Shown one piece after another: positions 1 to 5,681 of a stretch of 6,238 bases of DNA. This DNA comes from Methylocystaceae bacterium (GTDB lineage: Bacteria > Pseudomonadota > Alphaproteobacteria > Rhizobiales > Beijerinckiaceae), in assembly GCA_003152255.1 (NCBI GenBank), contig PLZT01000407.1:1-6238 (forward strand). The letters run 5' to 3'. The notes beneath the pieces are model-generated. The model searched no databases. It worked only from the letters and a program-made list of their open reading frames with translations, and was not told the origin of the DNA. The position numbers and the translations under genes were made by a program. Within the stretch, counting starts at the first letter, position 1. Every line of letters begins with the position of its first letter.

Positions 1-336
1 GCAAATCCGGCGGCGTCGCCTTTCGCGCATCTCGCGCCTTACCGCGCGACGGAAGTTGAACTGCCGCAAGTCGTGGAACTGTTTGTCGCCGGGCACGGTT
101 CCGACGCAGCGGAATTCGAGATGCATGTCGTCGATCCGGCTGCGATGGCGCGCGCAATTCTTGAAGCAGGCGCGCTGGCGCGTAACGGCGGACGTGAGCG
201 ACCAAAGCCTGAAGGAATGGCTGCGCAAATCGTCGATGCCGCAGCAAGGGCACGCGAGACCGAGCCGGAACTCCCGAATGATCCGATCGCCCGCGCGATC
301 GTTCTGGCAGGCATGAAGCGCCGCAACGAAATCTAA
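1..336 (+). CDS. Hypothetical protein, 3' part of a gene entering from the left edge
   Basis: The frame is open from the first base to the TAA at 334-336, giving 111 residues with no start needed inside the window, so the gene is cut by the left edge. An in-frame ATG at 121 exists, but protein-like sequence continues upstream of it (for example LPQVVELFVAGHG), so an internal start is unlikely. The product is Ala- and charge-rich, probably mostly helical, and ends in a basic GMKRRNEI tail. I recognise no domain. It is followed after 17 bases by the next + strand gene, which has its own ribosome binding site, so the two are probably cotranscribed. Lying upstream of a tape-measure gene, it may belong to the head or tail morphogenesis block, but that is inferred from position only. 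Confidence 0.75.
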   Translation, partial: ANPAASPFAHLAPYRATEVELPQVVELFVAGHGSDAAEFEMHVVDPAAMARAILEAGALARNGGRERPKPEGMAAQIVDAAARARETEPELPNDPIARAIVLAGMKRRNEI

Positions 337-353
337 ACGGAAGGATCAGCAAC

Positions 354-1031
354 ATGGTGAAAGACATTTCACGCCTGGAGGCCCTGGAAGCCGCCCTCGC
401 GGAACAGCAAGCCAAGACCGCGAATTTCGAAGCCGAAATCGCAACTTTGAAAGCGCAAGTCGCGCCGCCCGCGCCCGTGAAGATCGCGCAGCCGAAGCCG
501 ATCGAAGACGAAGGAACGCGCGTGAGTTATCCGGCGCCGATGTCAACGTTCGTCATGCCTTCGCCGGACGAATTGAAGCGGCTCCTTGCCATCGTGCTCG
601 CTAAATTCCCTCGGCTCGCGCCCGACATGACGGACCGATGGGCGGATAACAACGAAATTAAATTCGCCGGGCAATTCGCCGCCGCATTTCGTGCGGTCGG
701 AATGATGCATCGCGCCGATAAACCTGACAAAAAACACTACCCCTCATATTTCATCGATCACGGCGATGATTTGTTGCGCGCGCTCGGACCTCATGCGGAG
801 ATCGGTCCAGCATTTTTGCCCGCAGTGTTGGCGTGGGGCGACGTTCCTGTTAGCGATTGGCGTATCGACGGCGTAACGTTGGAAATCGGCCTGAACATTT
901 TTCGCATTGGCCGGCCAGCGACCGACGCATGGCGCCGCGTGTTGTCGACCGGCTCCGCCATCGCTTTGATCGCGCCGCCGTCTTCGCGCAGTTATCCGAT
1001 GCTACAATTCCGCGTCGACAACGTGGCGTAA
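354..1031 (+). CDS. Uncharacterised 225-aa protein with N-terminal coiled coil
   Basis: The ATG at 354 is preceded by a strong GGAAGGA (339-345) at 8 bases spacing, 17 bases after the previous stop. Residues 4-36 form a charged heptad-like helix (ISRLEALEAALAEQQAK and onward), consistent with a coiled coil. A Pro/Lys-rich linker follows at about 38-52, then a globular part at about 56-225. That part holds aromatic and Trp-containing stretches (RVSYPAPMSTFVMP at 56-69, DRWADNN at 94-100, LAWGDVPVSDWRIDG at 159-173). There is no signal peptide or membrane segment. I do not recognise the family. The position directly upstream of a tape-measure gene is where tail tube or tail-assembly genes often lie, but the sequence does not resemble a tail tube or a frameshift chaperone that I know. 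It could equally be a non-structural accessory protein. The frame is sound; the function is unknown. Confidence 0.85.
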   Translation: MVKDISRLEALEAALAEQQAKTANFEAEIATLKAQVAPPAPVKIAQPKPIEDEGTRVSYPAPMSTFVMPSPDELKRLLAIVLAKFPRLAPDMTDRWADNNEIKFAGQFAAAFRAVGMMHRADKPDKKHYPSYFIDHGDDLLRALGPHAEIGPAFLPAVLAWGDVPVSDWRIDGVTLEIGLNIFRIGRPATDAWRRVLSTGSAIALIAPPSSRSYPMLQFRVDNVA

Positions 1032-1064
1032 CCCTCTTCGGCGCGGCGACCTAAGAGCGCTGCG

Positions 1065-1081
1065 CTTGAAGCCAACGCCGC
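1065..1081 (+). repeat. 17-base direct repeat, copy 1
   Basis: CTTGAAGCCAACGCCGC matches the copy at 1150-1166 at 15 of 17 positions, the two differences both being A to G. Each copy leads into the 5' arm of a hairpin (stems 1 and 3), 85 bases apart, which suggests duplication of a structured element. Confidence 0.6.
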
Positions 1082-1149
1082 TCGTTTTTGGAACGGGGCG
1101 AGCGGCGCTGTGTGTTTCAAGACTTCGACGCTTGTGTTGCTTCAAGCGT

Positions 1150-1166
1150 CTTGAGGCCAGCGCCGC
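1150..1166 (+). repeat. 17-base direct repeat, copy 2
   Basis: CTTGAGGCCAGCGCCGC is the partner of 1065-1081 with two mismatches. Its 3' end forms part of the 10-bp stem 1160-1169/1185-1194. Confidence 0.6.
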
Positions 1167-1221
1167 GAACGGGTTTCCTTCCCCTTCGCGGCGCGCGGGC
1201 CTATCGATTTAGGAAATAGAA

Positions 1222-3783
1222 ATGTCACAAGAAGAAACGCTGCGATTAGTTGCAACCGTGTCCGACAAATTCAGCGGCCCGATCGCGGCTATGCGCAAGT
1301 CTCTCGAAGGCTTGACGCAGCGCAACGTCGCGTCGCACAAGGCCGGACGGCAAGCCGCGCTGGCGCATGAAAAAGCGTTCGTCGATCTGCGCAAGGCCGT
1401 CAAGGAAACTGGCGAGCACGTCAAGGGCATCCTTGAGCCGGCGATGGGCGCGCTCGGGATTGGCGCGATCTCGACCGGTGCGGCGATCGCTGGCGTGACG
1501 GCGGCGATTAAGGGCTTCGCTGATTCATCGCGCAGCCTCGAATTCGCCCGCAAGGAAACCGGCCTCGCGATTAAGTTGTTGCGAGAATACGAAGCACTCG
1601 CGCCGACCATCGGCTCGACGCCCGAAGCCATGGACCAGGGGTTTAGGAAGCTCGCTGGAAATCTCGATCAGTGGCGTCATCGCCTCGGACCTTTAAGAGA
1701 ATTTTTTAGCAGCCGCTTTGGCGAGGGCGCGTCTTACATCCGTCAACTCGGGGAGGAGCTGGTCCACACAACTGACAATGCGAAGGCGCTCAGCAAGATC
1801 AATGCGCTTGCGGCGATGATGCCGAAGGAGAGCGAACGCCGCGCGTTTTATGAGGCTATGGGGCTCGATCCGAACCTCGCGCGGAAGAAAGGTCGGGAAC
1901 TCACCGACGCGCTTTCAGCCATTGGCAAACGCATTGGCGAATTAACCCCGGCCGATGAGGCGAAAGGCCTCGCCGCGGCGGAGGCATTCGACCGCATTCG
2001 CGAATCGGTCAGCAAGCTAAAGGACGAAATCGGCTCAGAACTTGCGCCAGCGATGGCGCAAATGACCGACTCAGTGCGGGAATTCATCTCCGCCCATGGC
2101 GAAGATCTCCGCAAGCTGTTTGTCGACGTTGCGCACGCGATAGAAACGGCCCCATGGAAGGAATGGGGCAACGATGTCCGCGACGCGGCGAGCAAGATCG
2201 ATGGCGTCGCACAGAGCATCGGGGGCTGGAAGGTCGCTCTAGAGGGATTGATCGCGGTGAATGTTTTGGCGTGGCTCGCGCCGATAGCCACGATTATCGG
2301 CCCGATGGGCGTTGCTATAGGTGCAGCCGTTGCTGGCCTCGTTGCGGTGGCAGCCAAAATCAAAGAACTGAATGAGGCAAACGCCGGGGCGTCCGGCAAT
2401 ACCAAAGACGTTTTCGAGCGCATGCGGCATGCCGAGTCGGCGTCCAAGGTGTTCAACCGCATGCGTCACGGGGAAGCGCCCCCGAAAGCCAAGGTGCCGA
2501 GGGCAGCCGAGGAGCCGGCCGAAACTGGCGTCCACGCGGCGGCGCGCGCGATCCGAAAGAAAATCTCGGGCCCGGAGGATGAGGCGCCCCATTATGGACG
2601 CCTGACACCCATCAGTTACGGCGGCGATACCGGAGCAGCGTCTTTCCGCGGAGAAGACATCCTCCAGAGAGCGGTTCTCAAGGGAACGACCGAAGGCACT
2701 CGGGTTGGCGTGTTGGACGCATTCCGTGCGTGGGTTCAGGAACGTCGCCAAGGCGCAGGCGGATTCACAAACGCCAATTACCAGCCCGGCGCGTCGGGTG
2801 GCATGGGCGGTGGCTATGGCGGCCTTGGAGCTGGCGTTGGCGCGCCCGAAGGCGGCGGAGCTAAACGCGAGACTCCAGAAGGCGGCGGGGCGGGGCGCGA
2901 GGCTCCAACCGCCAAATCACCGGCGTCGCGCAGCGAGCCATCCGAGGCGGCTGCTGCGCGGGCGATGAAAGACTTCGCCGCCGGCGGAAACGAGCAGGCA
3001 GGCGGAAATCCAACTTTGGCGCAAATTGTCGCCGATGCTCGGTCAAAAGCGGCGGCTCGGGGCGTAGACCCTGATTTAGCAACGGGTATAATTTTGGGTG
3101 AAAGCGGACTCCATAAGCCCGGAGATCGACGCAAAAATTCGTCGAATTGGGATGTTAATGGGCCGTCTTATGGCGCATGGCAGTTGCACACACCTAGAGG
3201 ACTTGGCTCTGAGTATTTGAAAGAGCACCCAGGTTCCACGTTAGATGTATCAGCATGGCGGTCGCATAACGCGTTCGCGATTGATCGAATAGCTAGGCAT
3301 GGCACTGGCGATTGGATGTCCGTCCGGGATCGTGGAGGCGTCGCGAACATTACGCGGCAGGGTCACGCATGGGCGGTTAGATATGCAAATGAGGTGGCTG
3401 CGGCATCTCGCGCCGTAGATGAACGCAAACAGGCCGCCAAACGCGAGGCCCCGAAGAGCGAGACCCATCCCGCCGTCAAGGGCATGAACGAGTGGATCGA
3501 GAAGCAGCGCGGCGCGCATCCCGACGGCGCCCATCACATACATCGTCCCTGGGACGGGAGAATCGGTCACCGCCAGCCGCTCAGCGCCGACATCGGACGA
3601 TACATCGCAAACGGCGGCGGCATAACCAGTCAAGCGCATAAAGTCACCGGCGACGCCTCGTTGAAAATATCTCTAGCCGGGTTCCCGAAGGGCACGAAGA
3701 CAAAGGCGGAGATCAATGGGCTGTTCAAAACTTTGACGATGTATCGCGGACTCGCGGCGCCGATGGCGGGGCAAGAGTCGTGA
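1222..3783 (+). CDS. Phage tail tape-measure protein with C-terminal lysozyme-like domain
   Basis: The tape-measure protein sets tail length, occupies the tail lumen and is ejected into the host envelope, where an attached muralytic domain can open peptidoglycan. The ATG at 1222 follows AGGAA (1211-1215) with 6 bases spacing. The N-terminus (RLVATVSDKFSGPI, residues 7-20) is the typical opening of tape-measure proteins in alphaproteobacterial prophages. A hydrophobic Ala/Gly segment lies at about 74-98, helical body to about 330, a second long hydrophobic region at about 334-380, a 13-residue tandem repeat at 397-422, and a Gly-rich linker at about 513-560. Residues 596-725 resemble lysozyme/transglycosylase folds: Glu627 in ILGESGL is the likely catalytic acid, and GPSYGAWQLH (647-656) corresponds to the GxxGxxQ-type motif. 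The C-terminal segment LKISLAGFPKGTKTKAEING and what follows is also typical of this group. At 853 aa the length is ordinary. The tail genes normally found downstream are missing here. Confidence 0.92.
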   Translation: MSQEETLRLVATVSDKFSGPIAAMRKSLEGLTQRNVASHKAGRQAALAHEKAFVDLRKAVKETGEHVKGILEPAMGALGIGAISTGAAIAGVTAAIKGFADSSRSLEFARKETGLAIKLLREYEALAPTIGSTPEAMDQGFRKLAGNLDQWRHRLGPLREFFSSRFGEGASYIRQLGEELVHTTDNAKALSKINALAAMMPKESERRAFYEAMGLDPNLARKKGRELTDALSAIGKRIGELTPADEAKGLAAAEAFDRIRESVSKLKDEIGSELAPAMAQMTDSVREFISAHGEDLRKLFVDVAHAIETAPWKEWGNDVRDAASKIDGVAQSIGGWKVALEGLIAVNVLAWLAPIATIIGPMGVAIGAAVAGLVAVAAKIKELNEANAGASGNTKDVFERMRHAESASKVFNRMRHGEAPPKAKVPRAAEEPAETGVHAAARAIRKKISGPEDEAPHYGRLTPISYGGDTGAASFRGEDILQRAVLKGTTEGTRVGVLDAFRAWVQERRQGAGGFTNANYQPGASGGMGGGYGGLGAGVGAPEGGGAKRETPEGGGAGREAPTAKSPASRSEPSEAAAARAMKDFAAGGNEQAGGNPTLAQIVADARSKAAARGVDPDLATGIILGESGLHKPGDRRKNSSNWDVNGPSYGAWQLHTPRGLGSEYLKEHPGSTLDVSAWRSHNAFAIDRIARHGTGDWMSVRDRGGVANITRQGHAWAVRYANEVAAASRAVDERKQAAKREAPKSETHPAVKGMNEWIEKQRGAHPDGAHHIHRPWDGRIGHRQPLSADIGRYIANGGGITSQAHKVTGDASLKISLAGFPKGTKTKAEINGLFKTLTMYRGLAAPMAGQES
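2410..2487 (+). repeat. Tandem 39-base (13-residue) repeat inside the tape-measure gene
   Basis: Residues 397-409 (VFERMRHAESASK) and 410-422 (VFNRMRHGEAPPK) are adjacent and share V, F, R, M, R, H, E and K at the same places. The DNA copies are 2410-2448 and 2449-2487. This is an in-frame duplication, now diverged, located at the boundary between the hydrophobic region and the linker. Confidence 0.6.
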
Positions 3784-3889
3784 GCGTAGCGGGCGTCTCG
3801 CCATTGCAATGAGCTTCGAAGGTCCCTATCCTTCGCCCATCGATTTTCGGCCTGACGACTTGGACTTGCTTTGGAAACGAAGCCGCTAA
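3780..3889 (+). pseudogene. Two tiny overlapping reading frames after the tape-measure gene, possible remnant of the next tail gene
   Basis: A GTG at 3780 overlaps the tape-measure stop (GTGA) and reads MSVAGVSPLQ before a TGA at 3810-3812. That stop is overlapped in turn by an ATG at 3809 (ATGA), which opens a 26-codon frame beginning [20 protein letters not shown] and ending at the TAA 3887-3889. Stop/start overlaps of this kind are usual in phage tail operons. Either the beginning of the next tail gene survives with the rest lost, or the overlaps are chance. The second frame has no ribosome binding site upstream. I assign no function. Confidence 0.25.
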
Positions 3890-3963
3890 CGACCTCTCCA
3901 AACATCGATCGACCGGCCCTGCGCATACGGGCCAACCTTATGAAACATGCTTGGAGAGATGAC

Positions 3964-4173
3964 ATGGCTACCGGCACAGTGAAATGGTTCAATGGTCAAA
4001 AGGGCTTCGGATTCATTCAGCCGGATGATGGCGGCTCGGACGTTTTCGTTCATATCAGCGCCGTCGAGCGCGCGGGGCTACGCGGCCTCGCCGACGGCCA
4101 GAAGTTGAGCTATGAAATCGAGCCGGACCGCCGCACCGGCAAGTCCTGCGCCGATCAGCTCAAGGAAATCTGA
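3964..4173 (+). CDS. Cold-shock domain protein (CspA family)
   Basis: This is a complete 69-residue single cold-shock domain, a five-stranded OB-fold that binds single-stranded RNA and DNA in the cytoplasm and melts RNA structure. It starts [20 protein letters not shown], with RNP1 KGFGFI at 13-18, RNP2 VFVHI at 27-31 and Trp8 in the usual place. The length is the family norm. The start at 3964 is preferred because GGAGAG (3953-3958) lies 5 bases upstream. An in-frame ATG at 3940 would add eight residues (MKHAWRDD) absent from the family and would place the ribosome binding site inside the gene. Cys62 near the end is unusual to my eye. The gene lies between a tape-measure gene and a broken ParB-family gene, so it is either phage cargo or was joined by rearrangement. 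No convincing promoter was found in the 180 bases upstream. Confidence 0.95.
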   Translation: MATGTVKWFNGQKGFGFIQPDDGGSDVFVHISAVERAGLRGLADGQKLSYEIEPDRRTGKSCADQLKEI

Positions 4174-4194
4174 GATGCCCTTATCTGCTCGCCG

Positions 4195-4440
4195 CTGGCG
4201 CCCGCACAGGAAGCCTCCGCGATCTTCCGCCGCAAGGCGATCTATGAGGAGTTGCACCCGGAGACGAAGGCGGGGGTGGCTCAAGCGGCTGGCATGAACA
4301 AAGCGCTTGGGCGTGGAGACGTGAGCGACAATTTGTCGTTCACGAACTCGACGGCGGACGCGACCGGAAAAGACCGACGCACCATTGAGCGCGCCAACGC
4401 GCGCGGAGAAGCCCTCGGCGACGACCTCGGCGCAGTGATG
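4195..4440 (+). pseudogene. Internal fragment of a ParB-family (ParB/Spo0J-like) protein
   Basis: The frame open after the cold-shock stop reads LAPAQEASAIFRRKAIYEEL and continues HPETKAG, and further on has TGKDRRTIERANARGEALGD. This matches the middle of chromosomal, plasmid and phage ParB-like proteins: the helix after the ParB nuclease-like domain, the IYEALHPET-type motif, and the helix-turn-helix segment. The N-terminal catalytic or partner-binding domain is missing, because the cold-shock gene ends 21 bases upstream, and there is no ATG with a ribosome binding site. After about 4440 the reading frame becomes Arg/Ser-rich noise up to the stop at 4597-4599. A different frame at 4443-4517 then reads protein-like (SLQNNAGNSVERIGEGQP, ending at TAG 4515-4517) and may be the tail end of another gene. 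I read this as decayed DNA, not a working gene. Confidence 0.6.
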
Positions 4441-4517
4441 TGTCGCTGCAAAACAATGCGGGCAACAGCGTTGAGCGGATTGGCGAAGGCCAGCCGGCGC
4501 GATGGAAGCTCCTGTAG

Positions 4518-4673
4518 CTATCGGCCTCTAATACAAAGAACCACACCCAAGACGGCGGCGAGGATTGCGACCGTCAACGCTACCCCGCGCCAGTCGTAAC
4601 GGTCGCGGAGCGGGAGCTTGGCCCACTCCGCTCGCGCGTCGTCGTCCCGGTTCTGTTGGCCGCGATAGCCCAT
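4518..4673 (-). CDS. 51-aa single-span membrane protein, coupled to the upstream membrane gene
   Basis: The ATG at 4673-4671 follows the stop of the upstream - strand gene (TAG 4678-4676) by only 2 bases, so translation is probably coupled; no separate ribosome binding site is evident. The 51-residue product has a charged, Asp/Arg-rich N-terminal 28 residues (NRDDDARAEW, LPLRDRYDW), one hydrophobic helix at about 30-48 (GVALTVAILAAVLGVVLCI) and a short basic end RGR. The layout, a charged half followed by a single anchor, is that of a small inner-membrane protein, perhaps a partner of the two-span protein encoded just before it. It ends one base away from the stop of the converging + strand frame at 4517. 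I do not recognise the family. Holin or defence-partner roles are possible but unproven. Confidence 0.6.
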   Translation of the reverse strand: MGYRGQQNRDDDARAEWAKLPLRDRYDWRGVALTVAILAAVLGVVLCIRGR

Positions 4674-4675
4674 CG

Positions 4676-5335
4676 CTATATGGCTTGTTTAATAAGAGAA
4701 AATTTCTTCCCCTCAAATCTGCATAGGTTCTTCGTCATCCTCGCCCAAAAACCAATATTATAACGATAAGCCTTTTCTCCGAACACCATTTCTTCAGCTG
4801 AATTCCACGAAAGTAACAACAAAGCGTGGAATGCGGGCTCTTCATCTGCGGAGAATTTACTCATTTCCGCGTGCGCTTGATCTATTGAGATTCGCTGTTC
4901 TTGCACAGAAGACAGTAACTCAAAATATCTTCTCTTCATAAGAGAATGGGCGCATGCTCTATTAGAAAGATCAAAGACCAGATCAACAGCGCCAAAAACT
5001 GCAGCTATAGCTCCGAACATGCCCTTTATTGGAAGAATATCGTTTAACGCGTCTATTACGGAGCTTGCCCCGAATATGATTACGAAAAACATGAGCCATC
5101 TATGAGCGCCGTTCAGAAAACCTTCCCGCGCGGCGTGATACCGCGCGTTCATCAAGCAATCGACGCGAAAGGCGTCTATCTCGGCGGTCGTGGGCCCGGA
5201 TGCCTTATGGCCCCATCCTGGCCCGGCACTGGGCTCGGCCTCGGGGGCGGGGGCGGGGGCGGGGGCGGGGGTGGTGGTGGCGGTGGCGGTGGCGGCTTCG
5301 GGGGATTGCTCATTTGCTGAAATTTGGTTCGCCAT
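4676..5335 (-). CDS. Two-helix membrane protein with SLATT-like layout
   Basis: The 219-residue product has a Thr/Ala/Pro-rich leader (15-40, including an (AP)n run), then a helix rich in R, H and A (51-76, including NARYHAAREGF). Transmembrane segments lie at about 80-97 (WLMFFVIIFGASSVIDAL) and 105-122 (GMFGAIAAVFGAVDLVFD), followed by a long amphipathic cytoplasmic helix starting ACAHSLMKRRYFELL at 127-141. A helix before two closely spaced spans and a following helix with H and RY is the arrangement of SLATT proteins, which are predicted membrane effectors in nucleotide-linked conflict systems. The match is by layout only. ATG 5335 is chosen because GGGAG (5351-5347) lies 11 bases upstream; the GTG at 5347 would overlap that site. 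Lines 4681-4740 and 4741-4800 contain 23 and 24 G+C of 60, far below the neighbours, suggesting foreign origin. It heads a two-gene unit with the 51-aa membrane protein. Confidence 0.75.
   Translation of the reverse strand: MANQISANEQSPEAATATATTTPAPAPAPAPEAEPSAGPGWGHKASGPTTAEIDAFRVDCLMNARYHAAREGFLNGAHRWLMFFVIIFGASSVIDALNDILPIKGMFGAIAAVFGAVDLVFDLSNRACAHSLMKRRYFELLSSVQEQRISIDQAHAEMSKFSADEEPAFHALLLLSWNSAEEMVFGEKAYRYNIGFWARMTKNLCRFEGKKFSLIKQAI
5243..5296 (+). repeat. G-rich hexanucleotide repeat tract
   Basis: There are four perfect GGGGGC units (5243-5266), then GGGGGT (5267-5272), then degenerate GGTGGT/GGCGGT units to 5296. On the - strand it encodes the Pro/Ala and Thr run of the membrane protein leader. 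The unit length is a multiple of three, so gain or loss of copies would change leader length without a frameshift. Runs of five G on the + (non-coding) strand could form G-quadruplex structures. Confidence 0.85.
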
Positions 5336-5358
5336 GATGACAGCCACTCCCGTTTCGT

Positions 5359-5374
5359 GCTAAGGTCACCTAGC
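5359..5374. promoter_or_regulatory. Imperfect palindrome upstream of the membrane-protein unit
   Basis: GCTAAGGTCACCTAGC pairs with itself apart from one extra base on the left arm (GCTA-A-GGT against ACCTAGC). It lies 24 bases upstream of the ATG at 5335, close to where transcription would start, so it could be an operator or an RNA hairpin near the 5' end. Confidence 0.35.
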
Positions 5375-5394
5375 ATGACGAAGAGGTTCGTCAA
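5367..5394 (-). promoter_or_regulatory. Weak promoter candidate for the membrane-protein unit
   Basis: On the - strand TTGACG (5394-5389) is a good -35 hexamer. The base positions 16 downstream read TAGGTG (5372-5367), a poor -10. The distance to the ATG at 5335 is reasonable. I rate it on the -35 element and on overlap with the palindromes only. Confidence 0.3.
5377..5392. promoter_or_regulatory. Perfect inverted repeat, possible operator
   Basis: GACGAA (5377-5382) and TTCGTC (5387-5392) are a perfect 6-base inverted repeat around GAGG. The right arm overlaps the candidate -35 element read on the - strand, so a protein bound here could control the membrane-protein unit. Confidence 0.4.
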
Positions 5395-5681
5395 TATCGA
5401 TGCGTGCGGGGATCGCAGCCCCCGCCCATCACCCTTTGTATAAACCTTAGAAGTCCAGCTGGCTAGCCTCACGCCTCCAAATGCCGCTGCCAATATCCGC
5501 CGAAGTCGACGCTCGGCATGGCCTTTATGGCGTGCCCTTCCTAACCCTCACGCCCGCCCCGCCGCCGTTCTCGGCGATGAACTCGACTCCGGCGGATGAC
5601 CTACGCGAGGTTCTCGATCACGTTGGCGGGGCCGGCGCTCGCCTTTAGGACCGGTCGGCATCCCGGGTTTCTCGTATGATT

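Larger units (their letters stand above)
1060..1195 (+). promoter_or_regulatory. Cluster of three strong hairpins ahead of the tape-measure gene
   Basis: Hairpin 1 pairs CGCCGCTCG (1076-1084) with CGAGCGGCG (1099-1107), 9 bp around a 14-base loop, and can be extended outside by CTTGAA (1065-1070) with TTCAAG (1116-1121). Hairpin 2 pairs GACGCTTG (1127-1134) with CAAGCGTC (1143-1150) around an 8-base loop. Hairpin 3 pairs GCGCCGCGAA (1160-1169) with TTCGCGGCGC (1185-1194) around a 15-base loop. An alternative 10-bp pairing of CGCTTGAAGC (1063-1072) with GCTTCAAGCG (1139-1148) would exclude hairpin 2 and the extension of hairpin 1. No U-tract follows any stem, so a classic intrinsic terminator is not evident. 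Plausible roles are transcript stabilisation, attenuation or RNA processing between adjacent late genes, or protein binding to DNA. Confidence 0.6.
5336..5681. other. Gene-free stretch between two - strand genes
   Basis: Bases 5336-5460 hold the likely regulatory region of the membrane-protein unit: two palindromes, a TTGACG element and a GC hairpin at 5406-5411/5420-5425 (GCGGGG/CCCCGC, 8-base loop). In 5461-5681 I see no supportable gene. The only local frame of note is a 16-codon - strand ORF at 5519-5469 (MPSVDFGGYWQRHLEA), without a recognisable ribosome binding site. The right part may be decayed coding sequence, but I cannot name it. Confidence 0.5.

Noticed and set aside
1160..1194. 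Hairpin 3 as an intrinsic terminator for the 225-aa gene
   Set aside because: The stem is strong but is followed by GC-rich sequence, not a T-run, and the loop is long.
1848..2751. - strand frames of 204 and 170 codons within the tape-measure gene
   Set aside because: Shadows of a well-supported + strand gene; composition is Ser/Arg/Ala-rich without motifs or ribosome binding sites.
3940..4173. Longer cold-shock protein starting at ATG 3940
   Set aside because: The extra eight residues are not part of the family and the ribosome binding site at 3953-3958 fits the start at 3964.
4112..4297. Arg/Ser-rich + strand frame, including an ATG at 4175 just after the cold-shock stop
   Set aside because: Low-complexity basic sequence typical of a wrong frame in GC-rich DNA; the neighbouring frame carries the ParB-like motifs.
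5102..5320. + strand frame with a long poly-Gly run
   Set aside because: It is the antisense shadow of the G-rich repeat in the - strand membrane protein gene; apart from the Gly run there is no protein-like sequence.
5176..5493. - strand frame with a poly-Pro run
   Set aside because: It is an alternative frame through the same repeat; the overlapping frame at 4676-5335 has membrane helices and a ribosome binding site.
5469..5519. 16-codon - strand ORF MPSVDFGGYWQRHLEA
   Set aside because: Too short, with no ribosome binding site and a stop just upstream in frame; mentioned only as part of the gene-free stretch.
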